From contig OV884009.1 of assembly GCA_930367205.1 (NCBI GenBank), positions 99,779,189-99,843,188 on the forward strand: DNA of 64,000 bases, in the 5' to 3' direction. Numbering within the stretch: the first letter of the stretch is position 1; every line of letters starts with the position of its first letter. Positions 45,546 through 57,830 of this stretch are shown here, piece after piece. Both the position numbers and the translations under genes were made by a program. The DNA comes from Acanthosoma haemorrhoidale (taxonomy: Eukaryota; Arthropoda; Insecta; Hemiptera; Acanthosomatidae). Under the pieces are notes generated by a model. The model searched no databases. It had not been told where the DNA came from and saw only the letters and a program-made list of their open reading frames with translations.

Positions 45546-46529
45546 TTGTCCCTGAAAACACCCCAAGACCTAGACGATGCAGTGCGTTCTTTCACTACTC
45601 TGGTCCAGAGGGAGTGTCCTGGGAGTCATCGGCACCCCCATCATTTGAAAATTCACAATCATAATCGTTTACCTCAGCATCTCAAAGATCTAATCCAATC
45701 CAAACGCCGATCTAGAACAGTGTGGCAAAGATCCCGGTATCCTGTTGATCACCGCACGTACTATCAGTACTGCCGATTGGTAAAGCGGCGATTGGCATCC
45801 TTCCGTTCCGATTCTTTCAATTCCTACCTCTCAATGTCCACCAGGGATAAATCCTTGTGGAATGTATCCAAAAAAATCATAAAGTATCAACCTGTTTCAC
45901 ACCCACTACGTCGTGATGATGGGTCCTGGGCGGCTTCGGATGGGGATAGGTCGCAGGAATTTGCTCTGCATCTTACTCATACTTTCACACCTCACCTTTC
46001 TCATCAAAGCCATACTCACAGCACAACTGTGGAAGATTTCCTCACTTCACCTATTCCTCTCTCTCTTCCACCAAAAGCCGTTAACCCCTCTGAGGTTAAA
46101 TACCTTCTGGAAAACTTAAAATCCCCTGGATATGATCTCCTTACTCCTCAAATTCTCAAACAACTTCCTCCTAAAGCCATAATCTTCGTAACCTACATAT
46201 ATAATTGCATAATCCGAACGACGCACTTTCCTCTCCTCTGGAAACATTCCATTATTGTCCTAATCGCCAAACCCGGTAAACCACCCAATGACACCTCATC
46301 TTATCATCCAATTAGCCTACTCCCTATCCTCTCAAAAATATTTGAGAAACTCCTACTAAAACGTCTTACGTACTTCGCATTGTTGAATCCAAAAACCTTT
46401 TTCCCACACACCGCTTTTGGTTTCCGCCAACGACATTCCACTGCTCAACAAGGCCTTCGCGTTGTTGATCACATCTCACATCAGCCCTTGAAACCAAACA
46501 GTATTGCACTGCTGCCTTTCTTCACATAG
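45546..46529 (+). pseudogene. Jockey RT, N-terminal half (copy 6)
   Basis: A 327-aa frame with LYRRLV-like linker text, then RT blocks: SPGYDLLTPQILKQLP, FPLLWKHSIIVLIAKPGKP, SYHPISLLPILSKIFEKLLLKRL and TAFGFRQRHSTAQQ. It ends at a stop before the AFDRVWHAGLLYKL block, which lies in another frame near 46540. The catalytic part continues at 46549-47139. Two broken halves thus represent one ORF2. Confidence 0.85.
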
Positions 46530-46548
46530 CTCAAGATTTTGACAGGGT

Positions 46549-47139
46549 TTGGCACGCAGGTTTGCTCTACAAGCTCAAAAAATATTTACCACGGACCCTT
46601 TTCCTAGTCCTACAGTCCTACCTTTCAAACCGCTTCTTCCAAGTCCGCTGTGGTTTAGAATATTCTACTATCCCACATACTACTATCCCATAAATGCAGG
46701 AGTTCCACAAGGCAGTGTCCTGGGCCCCATCCTCTATAATCTATTCACCGCTGATGTCCCCTCTACTCCCAATACCTTCTTGGCCACATTTGCAGATGAC
46801 ACTGCAGTCTTGTCCTCCCACCCAGACCCCAACATAGCATCCCATAACCTTCAAAAACACCTTGACGAGATCGAGTATTGGTGTAATCAATGGCGGATCA
46901 AAGTCAATGAAGCAAAATGTTCCCACATTACCTTCACCCTTTGTCACAAGACTTGTCCACTAGTTTATTTTAATTCTGTTCCTCTCCCTGTATTCGAGAC
47001 AGTACGATACTTAGGCTTCCATCTCGACAAACGACTGACCTGGAACCCACATACGAGACTAAAAAGACGAGAACTAAACAGACGCTTTGGACAACTGTAC
47101 AGACTACTTCAAAGGACATCCCAACTCTCAATAGAATAA
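46549..47139 (+). pseudogene. Jockey RT, catalytic half (copy 6)
   Basis: From about residue 50 the frame reads AGVPQGSVLGPILYNLF, TFADDTAVLSSHPDP (the RT catalytic box), WRIKVNEAKC and VRYLGFHLDKRLTWNPH, all typical of Jockey ORF2. The first ~45 residues are out of phase. A stop after RTSQLSIE ends the frame; the C-terminal thumb/tail continues with stops to about 47340. Confidence 0.88.
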
Positions 47140-47808
47140 ACTACTAATTTACAAAGTTATACTTAAACCAATCTGGACATACGGAATAGAGCTATGGGGG
47201 ACAGCAAAAAAGTCGTGCATCAAGCGTATCCAATCCTTTCAATCAAAAGTCCTGAGAACAATAGTAAATGCTCCTTATTATGTCAGCAACAAACCCTTCA
47301 TAACGACCTTAATATACCCTACATTCTAGAACTCATCCCTTCCAAGTTTATGAAATTCCACAGAAGCCTTTCCAACCACCCTAATCCTGTAGCACAGTCA
47401 TTGTACTGTGCCACTCATCCCTATAATCCTTCTCGGAGACGGCATGGGAAACGGCAGTGGCCTCGTGACCTGCTATAAGCTCGTGACAGCGGGGGTCCTG
47501 GCAATGGCCAGTTACTCCAATCATGTCCTGAGCGTCTGAGGCTCTCACACTCTTGGTCAGCCTCCACTGGCTAGTATCGGGTGACGCGGCTGACGGAGGA
47601 GCGTGGGGGACTTCCCAAGACGCCTTTTTATTCGCATGTGGATTTGGGAGGTCTCTGGGCTGTCTGTAAATATTGTATGAATGAGTGAGTGAATGATGAA
47701 TTGTAAATAAGGTATGAATGAGAGCGTTTATCGCAATTACTGATTGCCTTATAAAAGGCAGATTGTAATTATAGCACAATAAAGAGTATTACAAACAATA
47801 TAAGGTTT

Positions 47809-48438
47809 ATATGTGCTTTTAACGGCAATTATCAATGTTGGGTTTGGAAACTATAATTTTACAAATGAAGAACTTTCTAAAAAAAAGTATTTTGAGTTTT
47901 CTCATGTAAATGTTTGCTTGTGTCCTCGTTGTAAGAGACCACTAGTTTGTCTTGAAACCTAAACTGATTTCTGATTCCTATTACTAAAATACTCACTCCA
48001 ATACCAGGCAGATATGATGGAAGTATTAACAACTACTGGAATTCAATAATAATTAATAAAAAGGTTTAGCTTTCATAAACTAATAACTACAAAACAATTA
48101 AAACAGCAAACTTTCCACCTTGAGAATTAACAGATTTCTCAATTAGTATAATTACGGTTCATTGCGAAATCCGATCTGTTTGCATAGGTAATGGCCGAGG
48201 TTCTGCTTTCATAGATGTACGCGTAAAGCACTTTATTCTGTCTGTTTGTAAGTTTTTGAAGTTAGAGCTAGTTGGTTATTAAAAATCGGTCTGAAAATAT
48301 TAAGGCACAGTTTACATAAACTTAAAATAAGGTAATTAGTTTTGGGTTAAAGTACAATAATAGGATGACAGAAAAAAGTGAGACCGTTAAGTTATTACAT
48401 TTCTTAGGTACAAAAAAGAAGCTTACAAAAATTTAAAG
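47809..48438. other. Non-coding stretch
   Basis: Nothing recognisable between copy 6 and the variant-tail Jockey fragment. Confidence 0.4.
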
Positions 48439-48880
48439 ATTAGTACGGATGATGAATTGTATTAATATTTTACTGGAATGAATCAACTATGCACGTGTAT
48501 GCGTATAATATTCACTTTGATTATTCAACAGCTCAATTTAATCCCGTTTAGCACATTTTATGTATTATTTAGTGCTAATCAATTATTATAAGTCTGGAAC
48601 ACCAAATCGTGGATTAAGCCACGGACAGTTAATCAATATACCTATAATCCATTCTCAACTGATAAGTAATTGCGATAAATGTTCTTATTTATACCATATT
48701 TACAATCTTCATTTACTCGCTCATTCATACAATAGTTAAAAACAACCCAGATAACTCCCAAATCCACATGGTTGTCACCTCCCTCACATGCGAGAGAGGA
48801 AGTGGAGTCTTGGGAAGTCCCCATGGACACGTACGATACGTCACTGGACAAGAGCCAGTGGAGGCTGGCCAAGAGTCTTT
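48439..48880 (-). mobile_element. Jockey 3' UTR fragment with variant tail (copy 7)
   Basis: The minus strand reads about 220 bp of Jockey 3' UTR (48880-48660) followed by the same ~220-245-bp tail as in 37913-38160. It shares GATTAGTACGGAT, AATCAACTAT, CTCGTTTAGCACAT-like and AAGTCTGGAACACCAA landmarks. It is truncated on both sides. Confidence 0.7.
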
Positions 48881-49860
48881 AAGAAGGATTACGAAGCTAA
48901 TATTGATCTAATGATAGACGAATATTGCTATAAACGTCCATTCAGATGCACAATCGAGGATAAAAAGGAATTAGAAGAACAGATAGCAAAATTATTACAG
49001 ATAATCTTAATCGAAGAGTCATATAGTCCATGCTGCCCCAGGACTCTAGCATTTAAAAGAGAAGAAAATCAAAAATGAAGATTATGCATAGACTTCCGAG
49101 ATTTAAACAAAATCGTAGTACCACAATCACCACATTCGCCACTGATAAAACAAGGAACTGCACATTTTTTCCAACTTTAGATAGAAATCCAGCATTCTAA
49201 CGAATCCCTTTAAGAATACAAGATGAACACAAAACTCCATTTGTTACTCAAGAAGGCCATTGTTAATGGACATTCCTACCCTTTGGTTTAAAAACCACAC
49301 CAGCAATTTTCTAAAGAATGTCAACTAAAATTATAAGAAAATACAAACTCTCAGGGTTCGGCGTTAACTAACTATACAGGTGAAATTATTGTTCTATAAA
49401 AAACATTTGACGAACACTTAATGCTACTATCTCAAATATTGGAAGCAATTTTAGGTTTTTGGTTCAAATTCTCAAAATGTATTTTCGCCAGTTCTTAGGG
49501 AAAATAAATTATTATAATAAATATAGACCGAAAATTGCAATAATTCTAGATCCTCTACATAATCTATTACGGAAAAAGAAAAAAGTTATCTGCTCAGTAC
49601 AATAACTTTTCAACGCAATAAGATCATTCCTTCGTTTACAACAAATTTTAGGAATTTTTGAGCCAGATACACCAATTAAAATCTATAGAATTGCAATCAT
49701 CCGCGCAATAGGAGCAGTATTAAAGCAACAAGAACAAGTGGTTATGAAAAACCAGTTGCATATTATTCAAAGAAATTGAATGAAGCTCAATAAAGGAAAA
49801 AAAGAATATATTTAGAATGTCTAGCTATAAAAGAAGCGTTAAAAATCAGGCAACGCTGGG
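48881..49860 (+). pseudogene. Dead Ty3/gypsy RT-RNase H
   Basis: The plus strand gives, in several frames, IEDKKELEEQIAKLLQ, a YSPCCPRTLAFKREENQK-like block, RLCIDFRDLNKIVVPQS, PTLDRNPAF, KTFDEHL, FSKCIFASS, GIFEPDTPIKIY and IGAVLKQQ: the RT to RNase H order of a gypsy pol. The catalytic box reads NYTGE, so both aspartates of the DD pair are gone, and the RNase H TDAS site is lost. At least eight stops are present. Gag, protease and integrase are not seen. It abuts Jockey copy 7, so one short frame spans both. Confidence 0.75.
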
Positions 49861-51060
49861 CTGGAAAGGTTAGTTCTTTTGTTTTCCGTTACCGATAGGA
49901 TCAACATGTTGATAACATTTAAGAGCTTGTTGTAATTGTAGATCAAAATTATCAGTAGATTGATTTGATACCCTACTTAAAATTATGGATTATTTTACCA
50001 ACTAATTGATCTATCAACAGCACCACCTAATGTTTTATGGTGAAAGTTATATTTATCCCAAAATCTAATGGTTCTTCTGTGTAAAATGTCACGTCCTTGT
50101 CTTTTTGGGGTAAAACATGATTGAGGGTTAATCCATTTGAAAAATACTCGAACCTATGAAGACAATCAAATTAATCTAAAATATTAAAGGTATATTCTAC
50201 CACATTTCAAAATGTACTGATTAGGTTTTAGTGTAAGTACAATAACAATAACAGAAATGAAAAATGTGATTATTTTTCCAATTTGAGGTCTAGATTTTCC
50301 GCTGTGGTAAAACTAATATTAAAAACCCTTAAAGATTCAATTGTGTTTTTTTCAAACCAGAAGTAGATATTTGGTTGTTGTTTTTTTTTTTGGTTTAAAA
50401 TAGATTTTTAGAGCCAAATGTATTTTTGGAAAATAAACGTAAGAGCTTTTTTCGCATATTTTAATTTAAAGATCCTTACACCTAACTCCAGCCCGGACGA
50501 AAGGAAGAGCTGGGAGTGATAGCAACCATAGACACCAGAGGAACACCAGCTAAAATGGTTTGGTTACAAATGTAAATGGGAATGGGAGGAAAGCCAAGTG
50601 GGTATTAACCAGTGGAAGGAAAGCATTGGGAATGACCCAGAAAGCTACATGATGATTATATAGACTTAGATCACCATGAGCACACACCATTACTAAAATG
50701 AAATCGTTTCGAACGAACTGAATACGTTGGAACAAATTGACCGAGGGTAGCCCTTGGCTTATTCCAAAAAAAACATTTATTTATAAACTTCATAGTCTGT
50801 ATATATATATATATATGGTATAGACTATGAAGTTAATAATGTTTATTTTTGTATTATAATATATATTTTTATTTATAATTATTAATAATAAATATAAAAA
50901 TAAATTAGGATGGTAACACTCATGGGATTCCCAAAAAAATGTTGATACAGATTAATTAAAGTTTGAACAGACATAATTCATCTTGTATAGTTTTAAAGAG
51001 TAGTGTATCTATTATATAATATAAATAGTTAAACAATAAAAATATTTACTATATAAGAGA
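49861..51060. other. Non-coding AT-rich stretch with a palindrome
   Basis: No gene is supported. It contains an AT-rich palindrome at 50771-50844, listed separately. Confidence 0.4.
50771..50844. repeat. Palindrome with (TA)n centre
   Basis: Arms AAACAT...AACTTCATAGTCT (50771-50798) and AGACTATGAAGTT...ATGTTT (50822-50844) are complementary apart from a small gap, around a (TA)9-like centre. It could form a cruciform or be a tiny foldback element. Confidence 0.7.
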
Positions 51061-51702
51061 TTATGATAGAATCATGTATGCATTAGAGACTGTACCTTGG
51101 GCCACTAGAGAGAATTGGGTCTGTGTAAGAGAAGATAAGGGTATCTTGCCATTGTTTCACTTGGACGCCACTATAAATTGGATCACTGCTTATGATTTGC
51201 TACCCAACTTCCTTCCGTAGCAGTTCCAATTATTAGGGGACCTCCAAAAGCAATTCAATACTAATCATAGAGTTAGCAATCCAATCGTCATTTCTAATAA
51301 GTTAAACAACTGCCTGCTTGTATTCAATGCCATTACGGAAATTACTGTACATACTGAATGAAGAAACTTAAAGTACCATTGAGATCGGGTCTTACACGTT
51401 GAATATGCTTACATTGACATGTACTACTATTTGCAATATGTCCAGGATTCATTTCACTTATGTCTTTACACATTGTAAATAGCGTTTCTAGTTTACTTCA
51501 GAATGTAAAAAAAACGGAAACAAGACCGAATTTTCTTACGTTCAAATTGTTTTTAGCTTTGCCTGTAAATGTGTTATTAAGACACCATTATCAACAATTT
51601 TCAATGTGTTGTGTAATATACCATTGGAATTTCGTCATAGAATGTGTCATTTTAGCCCTCCTTGAACATACTCGTAAAACTAGACAGACAAAAGATAATT
51701 AA
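51061..51702 (+). pseudogene. Possible degenerate coding region, unrecognised
   Basis: One frame reads 48 codons from an ATG at 51076 (PWATRENWVCVREDKGILPL and FHLDATINWITAYDLL are included), hits TAG near 51219, and continues 46 more codons to TGA at 51358. A second frame, 51460-51702 (80 aa), follows, containing NFLTFKLFLALPVNVLLRHH. The composition looks protein-like compared with surrounding AT-rich frames, but I recognise no family. It may be a decayed gene or chance. Confidence 0.2.
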
Positions 51703-52290
51703 AAGTAGAGTCTCTGCCTTCAGCCTTGGCAATCATGAAGCTGTTGACTGAAATCTACACGCCTTTAACAGTTTTTACATATATTGTCCTGCGATCGAGA
51801 ATCAGAACTTTTTTTTTTTTTTAATAATAATTAATTTATATTACTCAAAAATATTCTTGAAGATGAATCATGCGTTTCTACTTGCTACTTTTATCTGAAA
51901 ATAAAGGTCTCTAGGACCAACACCTACTCCATCGCCAATTAAACAAAAGCAATGCCGTTCAAATAGGAATGTTCCAATAAATTCGTCTGCAGCCAGCTCG
52001 ATGGAGAACTTGCTGCAAGTAATTACTTCTAAAAAAGAAACCGTCAACGAGTCCCCATTCTTCACGCCTAATAGTTTCAAAATGTTTTCCTGAGAACATG
52101 GAGTCTTTACAGACAGCTAAACAGACCAAGCCATCATCAATAACCCCCCACTTTAGCAATTTTAAATTGATATGCTCTCAATTTACTAAAATCGTAAAAA
52201 CGGACAAATATTCATGTCACAATCGGTTTCATTCGAGACACTAAAATTTCTCCTGACACCTCTTATACGTATAGAGCCATTATAAAGTAA

Positions 52291-52725
52291 TTGGAAGTTA
52301 CGAAGGCTCATTTCCATACTTATCAGCTAAAGCAAGAGAGATCACTACGGGTGGTGATCAGAAACTTGCATCCGACCACACCAGCTGACGAAATAAAGGA
52401 CGAACTCTTAGCTCTTGGACACAAAGCTTGCAAAATAACGAATGTGTTGCTTGAAGACAAGGAACAACAGGAAACAAATAAAACGGCTTCACCATTGTTC
52501 TTTGTAGATCTCAAGGTAAAACCTGGAGTTGAGAATATCTACGAGTTAACCCACCCGTATTATACTAGAATACAGGTAGGAAACCCATACCCCAAACGTG
52601 ATCTCGTCCAATGCCATAATTGTCAAACAATGGGCACACCAAAACCTCCTGTTATCAGCACCCTAGGTCCAGTGTGTCCTAGTCCAGTGGAAAACAAAAG
52701 AGTGATTTGTGCAAGAAGCCCTTGA
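52291..52725 (+). pseudogene. Jockey ORF1 segment with PRE_C2HC domain
   Basis: A 144-aa frame containing FHTYQLKQERSLRVVIRNLH, PTTPADEIKDELLALGHKA, LFFVDLKVKPGVENIYEL and DLVQCHNCQ, the pattern of the PRE_C2HC domain that precedes zinc knuckles in Jockey ORF1 proteins. The first knuckle is broken (CHNCQTMG, then frame loss) and the second lies in other frames (CVLFQQGHHTNN-like near 52745). It is the best ORF1 copy in the window but lacks its N-terminus in frame (51900-52090 in another phase). Confidence 0.8.
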
Positions 52726-52999
52726 AATCGCCTGAAGTATGCGTGCTTTTCCAACAAGGCCATCATACCAACAACTAGGGCTGCAAGGCTTATATGGTGC
52801 TGAAATCCACAAACGATCAACGTCATCGATCAGAAGAGGCAAAGCTAGTTACAGGTCGCTCAAGAAGCGACCAGCCAGAAGTTAGAGGTCTTCTGTCTCT
52901 TTTGTCGATGCTATTCGGAACAGAAATCAGGCACTGCCCACTCCTCGTCCACAATTCCTCCTCCCCCGCATTCGATTCAACCCGGCAACCAGCAAATGC

Positions 53000-53640
53000 G
53001 ATCCCATCCTTAACCACATATTTGGTTCCTTTGGTAGCACATGATTTTCTTCAGTCCACTGCAGTGTCAATCAGCACCTTCCCTTCCCCCCTCACCCTAT
53101 CATTAGTGTACTGCGCTCCTAACAAATCAACTTCCGATTCCCAATTCATCTCCTTTCTAGAATCCATTGGACATCGTTTTCTTGAGGGTGAGAACTTTAC
53201 TGAAAAGTGCTAACAACATTGGGGCTCAATATCCACAAATACATAAGGACATGCTTTGATGTCTGCCCTCAAATGGAATCATTGGTCCACCATCTTTCGA
53301 GACATAGCCACCTATTGGCCATCTGACCCCAACCGATATCCTAATCTCCTTAACTTCTTCTTTTATAATAATTTAGAAACACTGAACTACTTGCTTACAA
53401 GCCTCGATGACCTCTTCTCTGATCACAGCCCTATTATCCAAACCATTTCCCTAAGACGAATTTACAAACTGACTACTCCTTCATTTATTAGGGGCTCAGT
53501 TTGTTGGGACAACTTTTGCCAACTTCTTAAAGATTCCGTAGACCTCAAAATGTCCCTGAAAAAATCCTAAGATCTAGACGATGCAGTACACTCTTTAACT
53601 AGTCTGATCCAGTGGTTGACTCGGGAGGCAATATTATAAA
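53000..53640 (+). pseudogene. Jockey endonuclease fragment (copy 8)
   Basis: Frame 52794-53213 passes from ORF1 remnants into LVPLVAHDFLQSTAVSIS, SLVYCAPNKSTSDSQFISFLESIG and a damaged GENFTEKC in place of GGDFNAKH. The frame 53256-53570 continues ATYWPSDPNRYPNLLNFFFYNNL, SDHSPI and the linker to RT. The damaged DFNAKH motif and the frame break make it non-functional. Confidence 0.75.
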
Positions 53641-54181
53641 TACTACAATATAAAAGCAGAATTTCCACAGGGACCCAGGGCACAGGTCCCATCGTCTATA
53701 ACCTATACACTGCTGGTGTCCCCTCTACCCCCACTACCTTCTTGACCACATTTGCAGATGACACTGCAATCCTACCTAGACCAAAGGTAATGTTGCAAAA
53801 TGTTCCCACAGAACCTTTACCCTCTGACGCAAGTCCTCAAGTCCTGTCCACTAGTTTACACTGGACATACCATCTCTCAATAGAAAATAAATTACTAATC
53901 TACAAAGTTATACTCAAGTCAATCTGGACATACGGGATAGAGCTAAAGTGGCAGTGTACTTGTGCTCTGCTATAAATACGTGACAGTGGGAGTCATAGCA
54001 ATGCCCAGTTTCTCCAATCATATCCTGAGCGTCTGTGACTCTCACACTATTGGCCAGCCTCCATTGATTCTTATCCAGTGAAGTGGCTAACGGAAAAGCA
54101 GGGTGGGATTTCTCAAGACTCCACTTCCCCTTTCGCATGCTAGGTAGGTGACAACCATATGGATTGGGGAAGTCTCTGGGC

Positions 54182-54690
54182 TGTTCAGGAGAAGAGGAAG
54201 AGGGTAGGTTTATAGGTAGTTTATGTGGTCTTGGAATGACCATGAATTCACACTTGGTATCTAAGGGTATGCGAAAACCGTCCGGATCCCAAAGGCGAGT
54301 GTGAACCGGAGAGAAGCAGACTGGATTGCCGTGGGAGACGCTACTAGGTAAAGTTTCTAGTGCCACGGCAACCATCGTCCGCGAGGGAGAGGTCTCTGCC
54401 AAGGAGGTGCTGGTTTTAGTGACACGAAGGCAGAGATTCCCACTAGGAAGGTGTGGGGTCTGACAATGACGGACTAAAACATAGCGAGGTTAGGAGAGAG
54501 AAATGCTTAATGGGGTGGATGGTTGGTGGGGATGGGTCCCTTCCTGCGGCTGTTTCCCCCACTAGCTTCTCCCCCACTTTGACTGACGTCATAAGCTTTA
54601 TTAAAAAATATGGAAGCATAGATAGATATTTTCTAGGCCGAGAAGAAGGGAACCTCTAATTAGTCGTAATTAAGAGGTGGCCACAATATA
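54182..54690 (-). repeat. Gypsy-type LTR fragment, reverse orientation
   Basis: The minus strand starts TATTGTGGCCACCTCTTAATTACGA (compare TGTTGTGGCCACCTC at 29330) and runs to CTTCTCCTGAACA at 54182. It lacks the final 'tagtgctttgtcgggg...' block present at 30050. It abuts Jockey copy 8 directly. Confidence 0.7.
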
Positions 54691-54789
54691 GGGTTTAGCA
54701 AATAGGACAATAATGGAATGATTCCAGAGGAGAGGAAAGTGCACTGTTCGGATAATGCAATTATAAATGTAGGCTAGAAAGATTATGGC

Positions 54790-55330
54790 TTTAGGGACTT
54801 TCGATAAGGTATGTTTTCTGAAGGTATTTCACCTCAGACGAGTTAACGGCTTTTGGTGGAAGTGAGGAAGTCTTCAACAGTTGTGCAGTGTGTATGGTTT
54901 TAATGAGAAAGGTGAGGTGTGAAAGTACGGGACCAAGCCCACGACGGTGTTGAAAAGCGTTTTAACAAGTTTTGAAACAGGATGATAGTTTAGTATCTAT
55001 TTAGCTACATTCCGCAGGTAGTTAGTTACCCCTGGTTGCCAATTGCCGCTTTACCAATCTGCTGAAGTAATGATTACACTAGCGACGATCAGCAAGATGT
55101 CGGGTTCTTTACCACACTATTCTGGGATGGGATTACGTCTTTTAGATGCTGAGGTAAAGGATTTTCATTGCAATTTTTTGGATGACGGTGGGGTGACGAT
55201 GCCTCCCAAGCCGACCTCTAAGTCAGAGTAGTGAAAGAATGCATCGTCTAGGTCTTGGGATGTTTTTAGGGACACATTGAGGTCTACGAAATCTGTAAGA
55301 AGCTGGTGAAAGTGGTCCCAATCAACCGGA
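54790..55330 (-). mobile_element. Jockey RT N-terminal fragment (copy 9)
   Basis: The reverse complement matches 45500-46110. Landmarks are the complement of GACCTAGACGATGCAGTG near 55240, CACTTCCACCAAAAGCCGTTAA near 54860 and ATGTAGCTAAATAGATAC near 55000. It has the undeleted form of the region lost in copies 8 and 11. No usable frame. Confidence 0.7.
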
Positions 55331-55433
55331 TATTCACAGATCTGATTCCCCCACCACTCAATAAAAATGAATTAAAGACCGCACCCATTGCAATGATTTT
55401 TCAAAGCCTTTATTTAATTGAATTTTTAATTTC

Positions 55434-56431
<998 letters not shown>

Positions 56432-57830
56432 AACTCCAGCTGAGATCTAGCTAGCTGTGTTTGTTGTCTTAAGTTCCCTATTGTTAAAGTTATATTTGCC
56501 CGGGCAGTACTGAAATGGAAACCATTGACTGTTTTAAATACAGACTTGTGTTTTTAAAGAGTGGTGGTCTGGAGTTGCGATTATTTAATTGATGCTCAGG
56601 GAACATTTCAAGAAAGAATTGAACTGTCGATACCAAGCTAAGAAGACCTGAAGATATATTCTCTGTAATTATAGATTGGTTCTGAGAGTGTTTATTGAAC
56701 TGCAATATTACAGTTAATAAACAGGTGTGATTGGTCAACTATATCTCTGAAGACTGGGCTAAGAATAATTGATGAAAGATTAACAGATTCTGGTCAAAAC
56801 ACTCAGAAATTTTTGGATCTTTTTGAATGAAACAAGTTTTACTTTCACAAAAAGTAATACACTCATACATACAAATAAATAAGTTTCCTAACCAAAAAAT
56901 ATAAATTGATTATATGTTTAATGAAAATAAAAAGTTGACTTGATTTCAACAGATCAACTACTCGTTGACTTATCAAACATTTGAACTACTATCATAAACA
57001 CCTTTGATTTTCATCTCAATCAATAGGTACATGTATCTTAATCAATGGATACAATTTCTCCGGGCCTTCTAGTTTAAATTTTTTTCATTTTCATCAAACT
57101 TTACAATATCTATTTCTCCACATGTGTTATTAGGATTATCAGCTGATAATGATGTCTTATTTAGATTAACTAATTTTTTTGTCATAAATAAATTTATTTC
57201 TTTTTCTGGATGATAACGATTTGGCCACCCTAAATTTTCACAAATAAAACAGGGTTTCTTTAAAGCAGAGCTGGTTATTTAATTTATCAATTTTCTGTTT
57301 GGATTTTTCCAATGTTATGCTCATACGTTGATTTGGTGTATCGTTGTTCTTCATTCTGGAAAATGAATTATCCATTCTCCTCAGTTGTATAAACAGTTTT
57401 TCAATGCTTGATATTTCTTCTCTGTCTCATTCATCTTGTACTGCCAATGGTAGTCCCACAACAATCATATTGATTCTTGAAAAAAACTTTACTTTGGCTT
57501 TCCACTTCTACTGTTTTTATGATATGTACAAATAATTTGGATTCCCTTGTTTTCTGATTCATTTTTCAATCAATAACTTGTAATTTAATTTGTAAGTTGG
57601 ATTTTATAACTGATTTTATTAATCTGTAAAGATTTACAATAGCATTAGAATTATAAGCATCAAACAATTTAACAATATAAAATAAAATAAATAAACATAC
57701 CTGTAAAGATTAATTACAACCAATAAACAATTTGTTGAACAAGTGCCACAACACGAACAATAAACATTAGTCTTATCTAGAAAGTAACCTTCACACACCA
57801 AACACAGCTAGCTAGATCTCAGCTGGAGTT
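56432..57830 (-). mobile_element. 1.4-kb unit with perfect 32-bp terminal inverted repeats
   Basis: The left end 56432-56463 (AACTCCAGCTGAGATCTAGC...) is exactly complementary to the right end 57799-57830. No clear direct TSD was found outside the ends. The interior is AT-rich, with a broken gag-like reading frame on the minus strand. It could be a non-autonomous DNA transposon that has picked up other sequence. Confidence 0.6.
57030..57570 (-). pseudogene. Gag-like relic with CxxC...H motif
   Basis: Minus-strand frames give MNQKTRESKLFVHIIKTVEV, then in another phase MIVVGLPLAVQDE, EEISSIEKLFIQLRRMDNS and SRMKNNDTPNQRM, then CFICENLGWPNRYHPEKE. A hydrophobic GLP block followed by a Cys-Cys-His motif resembles gag-type proteins of some retroelements, but the match is loose. 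At least two frame breaks and one stop. No RT or transposase could be read nearby. Confidence 0.35.

Larger units (their letters stand above)
44972..47808 (+). mobile_element. Jockey-like element, best RT copy (copy 6), with TSD
   Basis: Element sequence 44984-47796 starts inside the endonuclease and ends CACAATAAAG plus a short A-rich tail. The 12-bp TSD AATATAAGGTTT flanks it at 44972-44983 and 47797-47808. ORF1 and the endonuclease N-terminus are missing through 5' truncation. The endonuclease, RT and 3' UTR are readable but carry several frame breaks. Confidence 0.88.
51892..54181 (+). mobile_element. Jockey deletion derivative (copy 8)
   Basis: The order is ORF1, an endonuclease piece, a short RT N-terminal piece, a jump to the RT catalytic region (junction near 53635), then RT C-terminal and 3' UTR pieces. 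The 3' UTR ends at 54181, where an LTR fragment begins, so the terminal AATAAAG is missing. The same RT deletion junction is present in copy 11 at about 61235. Many stops. Confidence 0.75.
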
